Assembly (NCBI GenBank): GCA_004802725.1
Contig: SGPM01000176.1
Location: 1 to 54,621, forward strand
Length of the DNA stretch: 54,621 nucleotides
Direction of reading: 5' to 3'
From: Antrodiella citrinella
Lineage: Eukaryota > Basidiomycota > Agaricomycetes > Polyporales > Steccherinaceae
Under the pieces are notes generated by a model. The model saw only the letters and a program-made list of their open reading frames with translations, was not told the origin of the DNA and made no database searches. This document shows, one piece after another, positions 23,047 to 34,000 of this stretch (within the stretch, counting starts at the first letter, position 1; each line of letters starts with the position of its first letter). A program made the translations under genes and the position numbers.

Positions 23047-24098
23047 ATGCACGCTTCTACTGTCGCTATTCTCGCCATCGCCGTCGCGGCCGTGCCTGCG
23101 TTCGCTCAGCCTGTCTACATTCGCCAGGATGCCAGCGGTGCTTTCAAGATCAGCGCAGGTGACATCAAGGACGGCATTGACATCGGCAACTCCCTCATTG
23201 GCGCAGCCGGTAACCTCAAGCAAGTTATCACGTACGTCTTGCGTCTCTTGGAATTTATCGTTCAGTAAACTGATATCCTGTACAGCGGACACTCCCGCCG
23301 TGAAGTCAAAGAGCTTTTCAGTCGTGCTTTCGAGGAGGAGCTTATGGCCCGCCAAGATGCCAGCGGAGCCAGTGTTATCAACAGTATTAAGACAGCTTGG
23401 CATGACGGCAAATCCGTCTTCGACGCTTTCCGAGGCACTAGCACCAGTAACAGTCTACCCATCCACAGACGTCAAGACGAGAGCGGCGCGTTCAAGATCA
23501 GCACCGGTGACATCAAGGACGGTGTTGACATTGTCAACGGCGTCGTGAACGCAGCTGGTAACCTTAAGCATGTCATTACGTACGTCCTATACCTTCCATC
23601 CAAGATGCTCTAGGCGAGTAGCGAGTAATTAATACCATTCATAGTGGACATTCCCGCCGAGAAGTTGGCGAACTGCTCACTCGCGCTCTAGAGGAGGAGC
23701 TCATGGCTCGTCAAGATGACAGCGGGGCATTCAAGATCGACACCGGCATGATCAAGGACGGTATTGACATTGGCAACGGGCTCATCAACGCAGCAGGCAA
23801 CCTCAAGCACGTGATTACGTACGTGTTGTTTGTTTCTCCCAAAGTTTATTGGCGGAATACTGAATAATCGTACAGCGGACACAGCAAACGCGTCCACCGC
23901 GTCCACCGCCCTCATTCCCGCCCCGCTGCTCACGCTCGCCCTGTGGTTGGCCCTGTCTCTACTCTGCAGCGCCCTCAGGCTCCCGCACCTCAAGCTGCTG
24001 CTAACAAGCGTTTCTTCAGGTAAGTAGCGGTGTCTACCCTGCACCTTACAACAGTCACTGATGTCATGATATTCTCCAGCTTGAACGAGCTCGACTAA
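23047..24098 (+). CDS. Repetitive secreted precursor with Kex2-type sites, 271 aa
   Basis: Exons 23047-23231, 23286-23579, 23645-23818, 23876-24019 and 24080-24098 join in frame to 271 residues. A signal peptide (MHASTVAILAIAVAAVPAFA) is followed by three related modules with ASGAFKIS-GDIKDGIDIGN and NAAGNLKxVIT, separated by GHSRR, HRR, GHSRR and GHSKR, then a His/Pro/Arg/Gln-rich tail with NKRFF and SLNELD. Introns fall at the same place and phase (AC|C or AC|T, phase 2) right after each AAGNLKxVI core, so exons equal modules. Expected path: signal peptide removal, Kex2 cleavage after the dibasic sites, trimming by carboxypeptidase or dipeptidyl peptidase, and secretion of amphipathic Gly/Ala/Ile-rich peptides. 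This copy is intact. Whether the peptides are hydrophobin-substitutes, pheromone-like, antimicrobial or RiPP cores cannot be told. Confidence 0.8.
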
Positions 24099-24219
24099 AC
24101 GATACATTACAAGTAGTCAACATTACGAAGAAAGGAAGTTTCAAACATGCAATTTTCAAGATTGGTTTTGGTAGTTACGAAGTTGCAAATTATAATTATT
24201 GGCCACTGGGGCGCTCACT

Positions 24220-24706
24220 TATGTATACCGCGGTGAAAATGAGTGTGAAGATGTGAATATCCGTGTATTCTTGACACCCCTAGCTCAAGTATAGGAAGTG
24301 GATAGTCTGGTACCAAAACCATCCACGCGTGGACGAAGTTTGGGCTTAGGGAAGCGGACTGCAATGTACACTCTATATAGCACATGGTGACGCAGATTGT
24401 CGATGACATGTGTGATAGCTCAAGCTCGAGGTGTACCGCGACTCTCGAAGTAGATATTGATACTGCACACGTCCTGCGGGATACAGCTGAAGGTATGGCA
24501 AACGAATATCATTCTTATATTCTTCCACTGGCAGCTACACGCTGCATGACATCACTTCGACAAAACTTTAGCACAAGCGTACTGACTCGACATCCGCTGC
24601 TGCATGGACGCTCAAGTCAACATGTTCGAAGGAAAGCTAGATACGAGTCCAGACACGAGTCAGTCAGGATTCAGAAGGAGCGATATTAGAGCTCTACACT
24701 CACACT
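24220..24706. other. Gap between convergent genes
   Basis: This lies between the end of precursor unit 2 and the end of the minus-strand decarboxylase gene. No gene or repeat is seen. Confidence 0.3.
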
Positions 24707-26031
24707 TTACTCGACCTTGGCAATGGCGGCGTGAACGGGCACCTTAGCACCAACAGGGTAGTCGCTGGAGAACGTAATGTTGGTGTCCATGCGGAACACC
24801 AAGCAGCTCGTCGAGCCACCAAAGTGGAACATGCCGATCTCGTCTCCCTTCTTGACCCTGTCGCCTACCTTGACCGTGATCTCGCACGTCGAGACCTCGA
24901 CCATGCCCACGCCGATGAAGCACATCAACCCAATGGCCGGGTTATCGGATTCGATGAAGATGAGGCAGCGCGCGGCGAGCTGAGTGATGAAGTCCTGGGA
25001 GCGGTCGAGCAAGTCGGGTGCGGGACCCGGAGTCTCGCCAAGTTTGGTGTGGGGAGTGTATGTCTGGTTGACCTCCAAGGCATCGATAGCCTGCAGATAG
25101 TACGTGCCGGGGACCATCACCGTCTTGACGACCCTGCCGTCGACAGGGGCGTGCCAGCGGTGGTAGTTCAAAGCAGATAGGAACGCCTGCCAGACGGTCC
25201 CGCCAATGAACTGGGGTGCAAGCTCGTCGCTATGAAGCATCTGGAGGAGGGAATATGGGTGTCCCTTGATCCAGAACTGATCACGCGCCTGTACGTTGCG
25301 CTGAAGGCGGAAGACGGTGACCTCGCACGCACTGTTCACGAGCGAAGTGTCCTCGGGGAACTCAATGGTGCGCACGCCCGGGCGGAAGAGACGGACGAAG
25401 AAGTCGTCCCAGGACGTAAATCCACGATAGGGTGCGTCGGGATCGCAGACGAAAGTTTGGTTGAAGTTAGGAATGGCGCCGCTGGCTGCAGGTCCGAACC
25501 AGCCATTGGCATCCTCGGTGAGAACAGACCGGGATGCCGAAGAAACAAGGAATTTGCACCACACGCCCAACATCTTCTTGATGATCGCGTTGACGCGATC
25601 GTTGGAGAACATCAAGTATCCCGCCTGGGTGTTCATGGGGCCAAGAAGGATGGCGGTGATAGGAATGGCGACGACGGTGCTCTCCTCGAACTGAGGTGCC
25701 TCTCCGAGGATAACGTCGAAGAGTGTCAGCATAACTTTGTAGTCAGTCACCTGCAGTAACGTCGTTGAGAAGCTGCCAGCGAAATTTTGGGTAGCAAACT
25801 TACAGGAGATCCGCTGGGGAGAGCGGCGAACATCTGGGTGAACCCGAGATATATATCCGCGTCTCGCTCGATGAGGTCTTGAAACTCTTGGATGACATGG
25901 TGGACGTATCCTTCGCCCTTTCGCTCGTGAGCCTTCTTCAGCCTACGGTCGATCCAAGGCTTTATGTCGGCATGGTTACGGGGTAGCCAATGGCCACGAA
26001 TATGGTTGTCGAGTTGGAAATGATGAGCCAT
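24707..26031 (-). CDS. PsiD-like decarboxylase (PSD superfamily), 423 aa
   Basis: Two exons (26031-25804 and 25750-24707) give 423 residues. The layout is that of phosphatidylserine-decarboxylase-related enzymes, and in particular of fungal aromatic amino acid decarboxylases like PsiD. An N-terminal helical domain (YVHHVIQEFQDLIERDADIY) is followed by VTDYKVMLTLFDVILGEAP, APYRGFTSWDDFFVRLFRPG, NYHRWHAPVDGRVV and a C-terminal FHFGGSTSCLVF. In the family the chain self-cleaves between Gly and Ser of this motif, leaving a pyruvoyl group on the new N-terminus; the Ser here is about residue 389. There is no mitochondrial leader or membrane segment, unlike true Psd1, which favours a soluble enzyme acting on an amino acid. 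The substrate (Trp, Phe, Tyr or another) cannot be read. Neighbouring reductase genes suggest secondary metabolism. Confidence 0.8.
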
Positions 26032-27053
26032 GATAACGAGAATAGGTATGCAAGCGGTGGCAGCGTGAAATACTAGAGATCAACAGACTGGGGAGATCTT
26101 GTAGAGACACGAACATGCTTTATACAATTGTCTGAACGCAGATTATGTCAGCGCATTGGCTAAGGTCCACACCTGAATGATCACTCTTCTCAGTGTCTTA
26201 GAGCTCACCGAACTATCTTGAAGAATACCGGGGTCAGTCCATACCGCTGAACGAAACCTTGGAAGTCATTATGATCATCATAATAGGGGACGTACATGAA
26301 GCTGTCGCCATCTGCAGAGTTTCGGATGGTCAGTTGACTGTACAGCTGATACCACTACTTACATGACGACGTACAGATTATTCCAACGAGCCCCAGTAAA
26401 TACCACGATTAGGTTCCACTCCATGGTACTGCACATATAAAGCCATGCAGATTCTCTATGAATTGCGGTCTTGTGCAACGTGAAGCAAGGAAGATTCCTG
26501 AGGAAGACAGGCGGACTCCTCTTGTGAAAATATTTCAATACATCATGGGTCTTTTACGTAGTACCTAGGACGTACGGTGGAGAAGAAGTGAGGGAAGCAG
26601 TCGCTGCCGGCCATACTGCGAATCTCATTGGTCAGATTTGTGACATCATCAACAACGAAAGGGGACGCACTGCTCGAGTTCCTATCCTATCACTGTGAGG
26701 CTGAAGGCGTTCGAGGTCCAGGTGTGGGCCACGTCCCTTATCCCAGACCGTAGGCCGTGACTGAGACAGCGAAGACAATGACGAGAAAGGGAAGAGGGCC
26801 GGGTGGTAGCAAGAGTCTTGCCTTTGTTGGGACCGAACACGTCAGTAGCTAGATGGGTTAAAATGATGCTACCAAAATGTCTCAACTGGTTGATTATCGG
26901 CTGCTCCATAGGATGTGGCGAACGGTGGGATCTTGCTGAGAGTGGGATTGGGTTTCAAAGGCGCTTATCATTCTATACAAGGCAACGGCTTCCCGATTCG
27001 ATCTACCAACGCGGCATGGCCACTGGCAGCTCAAAGGCAAACCGCCATGATTC
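26032..27053. other. Upstream region of the decarboxylase gene
   Basis: No gene is recognised. The part next to 26031 is the promoter and 5' UTR of the decarboxylase, possibly with 5' UTR introns. A dispersed short repeat lies at 26979-27004. Frames near 26682-27156 show no known domain. Confidence 0.3.
26979..27004 (+). repeat. Dispersed short repeat, copy c
   Basis: The plus strand reads AAGGCAACGGCTTCCCGATT and then CGATCT, preceded by TATAC; same motif as at 5436, 8428 and 35231. Confidence 0.4.
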
Positions 27054-28442
27054 GTCTCGTACCCAGACTTGTGAATCCGCACCACACCACCGCATACACA
27101 GTCTGGGGCATTTGACCAGAGGATTCACCCCCTCCCACCAAAAAAATACTACTTAGACGCCCCGGATGCCTCTTTCGCCGTTACACATGTACAAATCACG
27201 TCCATCAGTGGATGCCATTCCGTGGAATGTTTTGAGGCTGCAGACGGATAGAGTCAGATCGGAGTTGAGTCTCCAGTTAGGTCTGCAAAATCTACCAAGC
27301 CGCTGTTCCCAATGCTGAAAACGCAGTGATGCAGTGATTTTCTAAGCAAGGGGTGCGAGAGCCAATGAGGGAAACGCGACGAGGTTGCGGAGTTCCAATA
27401 TTCTATTCTGTAGAGTGTTTTGAGCTGGAAGGGGGGGGGGGGGTGGGGGTCGACCTCCCCTTCCAGATCATCCATCTGCAAGACCTCTTTCTGAAACGAA
27501 ATAACGGTAAGCACCGACGCGGTACCGACGGCTCGCCGGCTTGATCTCGCTTAGGACAGTTTTGAGTGAAATCTATTCTGTATCGCGCTCAAAACCTCTA
27601 CGGAATGGCATCCAGTAATTACACCCCAGCATCGACCGGGCCGGTAGAGCTCATATTAGATTTGCGTTGCGTCTGCAGAAATATTGTCACTATGCGAGGC
27701 ATGCAGATACGAATAACATTGAACATTCAGCTCTCGTTCACATATTTGAACCGCACTGCCATGCATACACTTTCCAACCATGTTGATACTCAGAAAGACT
27801 GGCAGCACAACCTTGCAGCTATTCGTTGTCAGCAGTATCCAGAGGAATCTGCATCACGTTTTTAGCCCGAAACTCCTTCATATCAAAGTTCATGAGCTCG
27901 AGCTCGGAAAAGGACCAATCATCCCGGAGCCAAACTTTCTTGGGGGTTCCGCGTTCAACAATGTCTGCATGGTACATACATGTGCAGATGCGCGTCACGC
28001 GAAAACGACGACCTTGGTATCGTCAGTGCAGAAGCATCTGACCATCCATGTCCTCATCTTCGTCGCATGATGTCCCAGTATAACTGGTATCTTGTAGCGT
28101 GAATTGAACGTGGTCACGGTGGACTGCCGTGAAATACTTGAGTGAGCCTAGATACCATTGAGCTTGATTGAATATGTTCATAAGATAATTACACGTGGAT
28201 CGAAAGACAAAGCAAGGTATAGTGTCGGTGCAAGATGAGAAACGATATTGAAGAGTCGCAAAATGAGAAGGTGAATCTAGTATGACCGGTCGATGCCGGG
28301 GTGACTGTTACTGATGGACGTGATTTGTGTAACGGCGAGAGAGGCGCCTAAGTAGTATTTTTTTGGTGGGAGGGGGTGAATCCTCGGGTCAAATGCCCCA
28401 GACTGTGTATGCGGTGGTGGGGTTTGAGTCTAGGTACGAGAC
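27054..28442. repeat. Long inverted-repeat element, about 1.4 kb
   Basis: The arms are about 27054-27210 and 28310-28442 (reverse complement). They share CCGCATACACAGTCTGGGGC, a stretch around CACCCCCTCCCACC with a run of As, TACTACTTAG, TCGCCGTTACAC and AAATCACGTCCATCAGT. Over 70 central bases I see one mismatch; the left arm has two short insertions. The 1.1 kb inside contains a G13 homopolymer at about 27427 and no recognisable transposase. It fits a non-autonomous TIR element (large MITE) or a recent inverted duplication. Target duplications could not be fixed. Confidence 0.6.
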
Positions 28443-28763
28443 GAGCACTGTGCGGTAGACTGTGCGGTAGACAGTGCAGTGGCCAGCTGGCAGCACTAGT
28501 ACTGCTACTACTTAGTGCAACGCTACGCGTGCAGTGACTCTGGGTATGGGCAACGCCGGTTCAAAATGCGTCCAGAGCACGTGGGAGATTTGGGTGGGAG
28601 AAATGCAGGCGCCCGTCTGAGACGTGGTATCGGAATCGATTGAACGTGTATTGAGCTTCTTTCGTATTTCTACCACGTCAAAATAATGCATTCTGCTATA
28701 AGTAAGCAATAACAAGCTAGCTACGAATTATGGTATGAAAGGTGAGTATCAATTAGGTTTAAT
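28443..28763. other. Short gap after inverted-repeat element
   Basis: It holds a 12-base tandem word (ACTGTGCGGTAG twice, near 28447-28470) and the 3' flank of the intronless ORF. Nothing else is seen. Confidence 0.3.
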
Positions 28764-29645
28764 TCAGTCATCTTCGTCCTCTTCCGACTCACTCTGCTCA
28801 TCCCCTACTGTTCCGCCAACGGTTTCGCCAGGTATACCATCGGTGCTGGGTAACAAGACTGCACGTTCACGTTCGGAAACGTTCTGAGCGTAGAGAAGTT
28901 TTACTTTATCCTCATCCTGCCCTCGCAACACCTCCACCAAAGCCTGCACCAACTCCGCTCTTCGGGCCTTCGACAGTCCAGCCGGAACCTTCACACCGCG
29001 CGACGGAACACGCAGCCAAGACAGCTGCAAACTGATGTCCTTGACCGTTGGTTGCCGCGCCACTGTTGAGTTGTCCCAGAAAGCGGGCTCCAAATGAATT
29101 TCCAGCTGCTCCAAGACATTGTCTCGTGCTGTCCTCTTCACCTTGCGAGCTTTCCGGCTCGCCTCTTTTCGTTCCGAATTCTCCTTCTGCACCCGCGCAT
29201 GTTCAGCGCGAACCTCCTGCAATGCATGTCTCGTATCCTCCTCACGTGCTTTCCTCCTGACAAACTTCTCAAGTTCCTCCGTGGTGTGCGCCGCCTCGAA
29301 GGCTTTGGTGTTGTTCTGCTTTTGGACTGCACTCGCGCTGATCATGCGTAGCGTCTTGGCCGGACTCCGAGCCTTGACTCGAATTGTCGAGCCCAGTGTA
29401 CCTTCACACACCTCATTGGTGGTTCGCATATGTGCTGCATCAAGCTCTGCCGGGGTGGCCTGGTCAACGCGACCACCCGGGGGTGTAAGAGGGACCAGTA
29501 CAGCCACCTTCCGCCTGGAAGTAGAACTTGTCGCCTTGGGTTCATGGTGTCCGCTTCGACCTGCTTGGAGCTTCTTCAAATGGGTCTTCTGCGCTGCAGA
29601 CTGACGACGGACATTGAACCGGCGATTGTACTTTGTTACGGCCAT
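28764..29645 (-). CDS. Intronless Lys/Glu-rich ORF, 293 aa, unknown
   Basis: A single open frame from ATG 29645-29643 to the stop at 28764 encodes 293 residues. The N-terminus is basic (MAVTKYNRRFNVRRQSAAQK), residues about 125-190 are charged and likely coiled coil (Lys/Glu/Arg/Ala-rich, VRRKAREEDTRHALQEV and onward), a region near 215-245 (LQLSWLRVPSRGVKVPAGLS then KARRAELVQALVEVL) resembles a SAP-type helix-loop-helix, and the tail is acidic (SESEEDEDD). It has no signal peptide or membrane segment, and is likely nuclear. Lack of introns stands out here. It sits between an inverted-repeat element and a perfect hairpin, so an origin from a mobile element is possible. Function unknown. Confidence 0.55.
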   Translation of the reverse strand: MAVTKYNRRFNVRRQSAAQKTHLKKLQAGRSGHHEPKATSSTSRRKVAVLVPLTPPGGRVDQATPAELDAAHMRTTNEVCEGTLGSTIRVKARSPAKTLRMISASAVQKQNNTKAFEAAHTTEELEKFVRRKAREEDTRHALQEVRAEHARVQKENSERKEASRKARKVKRTARDNVLEQLEIHLEPAFWDNSTVARQPTVKDISLQLSWLRVPSRGVKVPAGLSKARRAELVQALVEVLRGQDEDKVKLLYAQNVSERERAVLLPSTDGIPGETVGGTVGDEQSESEEDEDD

Positions 29646-30591
29646 GTTAAAGGAGAAGCATGGACAAATAAGTAATATGAATCAAAAAGGAATGTGAGGA
29701 CGCGTGAAAACGCGTAAAGAGACAAGAAGTGGCGGAGGAAACAAAGGAGAATACATCTCGCAGGGCTCAGATTGACTGCAAATTGAGTTTAGACGCCGAT
29801 CCTCACTTTAGCGAATGCTTCGTACACCCAGGTATAATAGATCAGGGGAACTGCTCACCGTACACACAAAATTTTTGGATATCAGTTCTGAATCATTTGG
29901 TGGAAGGAATTCTTTTGATTCGCATTTTTAAGTAGGTTTGATTACCTGAACTCAACCAGTATTGAGCGTATAAAAATTTCCTTCCACCAAATAGCTCCCA
30001 TATTACTTTACAGAGGATCTGTCTACTCAGTTTTTTTTCTACGACGAATGTGGAGGGAGGACTATCCGACTACCACCACGGAGGGCTCGTCGACGGTTGC
30101 TGCGAATAGCGCTCATGGACGCTCTCGGGACTTTCCGTGCCATGGATTGCCCGTACCCCCCAGTGACTCTGCGAGGTCTCTCTCGAAAGCCCAGTCACTC
30201 CAGTCGAACATTCCAAAATCACGTACATTTTCACCACACATGAACGTGTCTATCTCGTTCAACTGGCACTTCGGCCGGATGCTGTCGTCTGAATCCATCG
30301 CAAGCCAGTCGAGAACAAGTATGGGCCGACCGCTCTGTCTGCTCTGATTACAATGGGCTGCTATCAAGTTCAGTAAGTCTTGTCCTTGCACGTTCTTATC
30401 AATCTCATCATACCGGCAGGCTGACATGCTTTCTCAACATCATTTGTTTGCACTGTATCAGAGATTCAACGTTGTTCTGAACACTATTAAGTGTCGCTGA
30501 AACTGATAGATGTCGATTAACAGTCAAAGGCAAACTCGTTGCAATTTCGAGGTCTCAAAAGTCATGTTGACGTCCGAGTCACAGTCCGAAG
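29646..30591. other. Intergenic region with hairpin
   Basis: A perfect inverted repeat lies at 29895-29993. A minus-strand frame from 30427 to 30113 (104 codons, with VLDWLAMDSDDSIRPKC) has no recognised domain. Otherwise nothing is seen. Confidence 0.3.
29895..29993. repeat. 15-bp perfect inverted repeat, 69-base loop
   Basis: ATTTGGTGGAAGGAA at 29895-29909 is mirrored by TTCCTTCCACCAAAT at 29979-29993. The loop is AT-rich. It could be a tiny MITE or the terminal repeats of a deleted element; no second copy is in the window. Confidence 0.45.
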
Positions 30592-30623
30592 CCTCGGCGT
30601 TTCCATACACGGTAACCCCGAGG
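30592..30623. promoter_or_regulatory. Dyad element upstream of reductase gene 1
   Basis: CCTCGGCGTTTCC, six bases, then GGTAACCCCGAGG: 11 of 13 pairs are symmetric. It lies about 470 bases before the ATG at 31094. The same core dyad (GGGGTTACC-N6-GGTAACCCC) stands upstream of reductase gene 2, with an identical 6-base spacer length. A dimeric regulator site, for example for a Zn2Cys6-type factor with its CGG/CCG half-sites, is inferred. Confidence 0.45.
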
Positions 30624-31093
30624 TAGCTACCCACGATTCCCAAGGTTCGAGGCAGACACATCCACTCATGTCGATTTTCAGCTGTTCACGAAATTGTAGG
30701 CGTGTTCGAAAAAAAATCAGTAGTAGTCGGCTCTGGGCGGAGCTCAGTATAAGCTAACCGGGGAGTCGGCGGGGACGATCCAGCACCGTTTACGAGAGAT
30801 ATTGACCAAGATAAGCAACATTCGTCCTAATCCCTATTTCCGCTAGCTCTATTATTTGCTGACGCTGTTATGTATGTATCATTTAAAACGGATTGGGTCT
30901 GACAGCTCGATCACCGTGACCGGCGGGGTTCTTAATGTTCATCATGATAGGTTACCGCAAGCTTTGGTCATGGGTTTGCACAGGATACCCATTACGCTCG
31001 TGCGCGGGAATGCAACATACCTCTGTCTTCTCATAGAATATAATGTCGACGAAACCTCGACAACTTGAACGCTGTCACCAACCTTCTCTCACA

Positions 31094-34000
31094 ATGGCAC
31101 CGCCCAAAACTCTTCCCCCAATGGATGGGTCTCTCAACGTCCTGCCGGGATTCGTCGACTTTCAAGGGGAGCACAATCCCGACGCGCCTTGGGCCAAGTT
31201 TCCGTCCGCTGTGAAAGAGGGAGAGCCCGAGTCCATCACTTTCCTCCAGCTCGCGCAAGCAACGCATAGAATAGCTCACGCTCTGAGACCAGGCAGGACG
31301 GGGCCCGAAGGCGCTGTCGTTGCAGTCGTCGTGCACTGTGACTCAATATTGTACATGGCCTTACTAGTCGGGATGGTGAGGGCGGGTCTAATTGTACGTA
31401 CTCCCTCAAGTCCCTTCTCATTGCACGACTCACATTCAGCCGAAAGCCCTTCCCTATGTCTCCTCGTAACTCGCCCGAAGCCATATGCCAAATGCTTGAG
31501 AAGACATCATGCCACAAGATCATCATCAATCCAACGATGTCCGCTCTGGCATCCGCAGTCCAAGCCTTGATGGAAGAAAAGCACGTCCCAATCAAGACTT
31601 TCCATGTTCCAGAACTGCATACGATATTCCCATCTCTACGTGGCGGAGACGCTACCCCTGAGGAGTTGTATCCGCCTGCCTCGGCGCGCACACAACTTGA
31701 TGATGTCGTTATGTATCTTCATTCGTCTGGCTCGACAGGATCCCCCAAGCCTATCCCTCAAACAAATAGGACTATCTTGGAATGGATTCACAGTCGTAAG
31801 TTCAATGTGCCGCCGTATGCTATACCAGACTGATTTAGGTTTCTTTGGGAATTGTAGCGAGTATATACCTCTGTCGGGAGCGTGATATTCGCATTGCTGT
31901 CCCAGCGTTGCCAACATTCCATACTATGGGTATCATGATGCAGTTCTACTTCCCTTTGGCATCCGGACGACATGTTGGAGTATACGCACCTCAGGCGCCA
32001 CACCCTCCTGTTGTACCAACTCCGCAGAATATCCTTGATACCTGCAAAGCAACCGATTGCAATGCAATTGTCATAATACCCTCCATCATTGAAGTGCGTT
32101 TGGTCCTCCTGACGTCAGTCCCTGTTTGCTGAACATGTGATAGGTATGGGCACAATCTCGAGCAGACGTGGAATACCTAGCTACGTTGGAATCCATAGTA
32201 AGCTCTTTTCGTTGTACTTCAAACTCTTTATGCTAATCGACTGCCTTAGGCATTCGCTGGTGGCCCTCTCTCTGATACCAACGGTGTCAAATTGACGGCG
32301 GCTGGAGTCAAATTGTTTTCTGTTTATGGCGCCACTGAGTGTGGCGTTCCGACTGGTCTTTTCGATGCCGACGATTCTCAAGGGCCCGATGCGGATGTTA
32401 AAACCAGTGCAGAGTGGTCCTGGATGAAGTTCGTCGACTATGTTAACATAAGGTGGATTCCTCAAGGCGATGGCTCATACGAATTGCAGTTCTTGGTGAG
32501 TCCTTTCTCAGAATCTGAATCCGGACATCTGCTGAGCCTAGCTCAATGAAAGACTTGTTCGACGCATCATCCAGCTATCGAGAATCTACCAGATACGAGA
32601 GGCTACTCTACTTCGGACCTGTGGGAACCTCATCCGAAGAAGAAGGGCATTTGGCGCATGTGAGTAGCATCACTCTGCTTCATTGCAAGTATTCTGACGT
32701 TCTCGCAGCGTCGGACGTGCGGACGATGTCATCGTTCTTGGTTCAGGTAATTACACCTACCCACTTTTGCGTTTTCACCGGTCGCTCACTCGGTCCTGGA
32801 ATTAGCGGAAAAGATCGTTCCCATTCCTCAAGAAGGCTACCTGACGTCTATTCCATTCGTCAATGGGGCTATCATGTTTGGACGCGGACAAACTCAGGCC
32901 GGTGTTCTCGTCGAACCTCGACCTGACGCCGCGATAGATCCCAAAAACGAAAGGGCCTTGGTCAACTTCAGGAACAAGATCTGGTATTTACATAACTCAA
33001 ACGAGAGTTGCCCGCAGTCTGACTTATCATTCCTAATTCTAGGCCTTACGTAGAAGAAGCCAATACATTAGCACCTTCCTTCGCAAGAATCTTCAAGGAG
33101 ATGATCTTAGTCTCGGATCCCGCGAAACCCTTCGCTCGAGCTGCGAAAGGAACGCCCATGCGGAAGTTGATCTGCCGCGAATATGAGGAAGAGATAGACC
33201 AATTGTAGGTCAACCTTTATTTAGAAGCAGCACATTACTCAAATTCCAGCGCAGGTATGAAACCATTGAGGCTAGCACTTCGTCGAATGGAACGGATCCT
33301 CCGTCGTCCTGGAGCGTTGAGGCAGTAGAGGATTGGCTAGTGAAACATGCGACTACGATCAACAAGGGACAAGAGCCTGTTGCAACTGTGGATATATTTG
33401 ATCAAGGGTTTGATAGGTATGTTCTTCTTACAGTACTCATCATCTGTTTCTCGCTGACGATCGCTCTAGTTTGAGTGCCACATTCTTGCGTAACCGTATC
33501 ATCGGTGCCTTGAGGTCCTCCTCTGACGCAAGCGCGCGAGAAGCTGCCATTCATGTCTCACAGGAGTTCGTTTTCATGCACTCTACCTTACAGCGCCTTG
33601 CCGCTGCCGTCGTTCATCTTGTATACCCGCAGCAAGTCCCCGAGGGAACCAAGTCCGGCAAGGATGAGATTCTGGATCTCATCGTGAAATTCTCTGCAGA
33701 CATGCCTCATTTCAAGGGAGGTCAAATTGACATGTCGGAGCCTGCAGCGGTTTTGCTCACGGGGTCGACTGGGAGTCTCGGATCGCACATTCTGGCAGCT
33801 TTACTTGCCTCGCCCAAGGTGAAGAGAGTCTTCACGCTGGACAGGCCGGGCAGTGCATCTGCTCTTGTTAGGTTGCAGTCATCTTTTGAGAGTAGAGGGT
33901 TGTCGGGAGACCTTCTACAATCTGAGAAGCTTGTCACGCTTTCGGGTACCCTGGCCCAAGATGCTCTAGGATTGAATGCTGAGGCCATCCAAGAGGTAAA

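Larger units (their letters stand above)
19688..24219 (+). repeat. Tandem gene duplication (two units)
   Basis: Unit 1 runs about 19688-21440 and unit 2 about 22701-24219. Each begins with the same GAATCTATTGATGATGCA word, has the same TATA box, the same 5' UTR words (TCAGCTCCCCCCAGTTCTTT, ATCGGTACTGGTTG), a 5' UTR intron, a paralogous coding region and a common 3' flank with GGCCACTGGGGCGCTCAC. About 1.26 kb of unrelated sequence separates the units. The promoter and 3' flank were copied with the gene, so both copies started with the same control region. Confidence 0.75.

Noticed and set aside
20028..24098. Reading the repeat precursors as hydrophobins or as toxins
   Set aside because: There are no Cys residues in the modules, so they are not hydrophobins, and nothing in the sequence supports a toxin role.
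24731..25759. Long plus-strand frames antisense to the decarboxylase (149 and 175 codons)
   Set aside because: The minus strand encodes a clear enzyme with intact motifs; these are shadow frames of GC-rich codons.
28447..28480. ACTGTGCGGTAG tandem pair as a regulatory array
   Set aside because: Only two copies plus a partial one next to an inverted-repeat arm; more likely replication slippage.
29048..29604. Plus-strand frames opposite the intronless ORF
   Set aside because: The minus-strand ORF has an ATG, a structured composition and a stop; the opposite frames are Cys/Leu/Ser-rich shadows.
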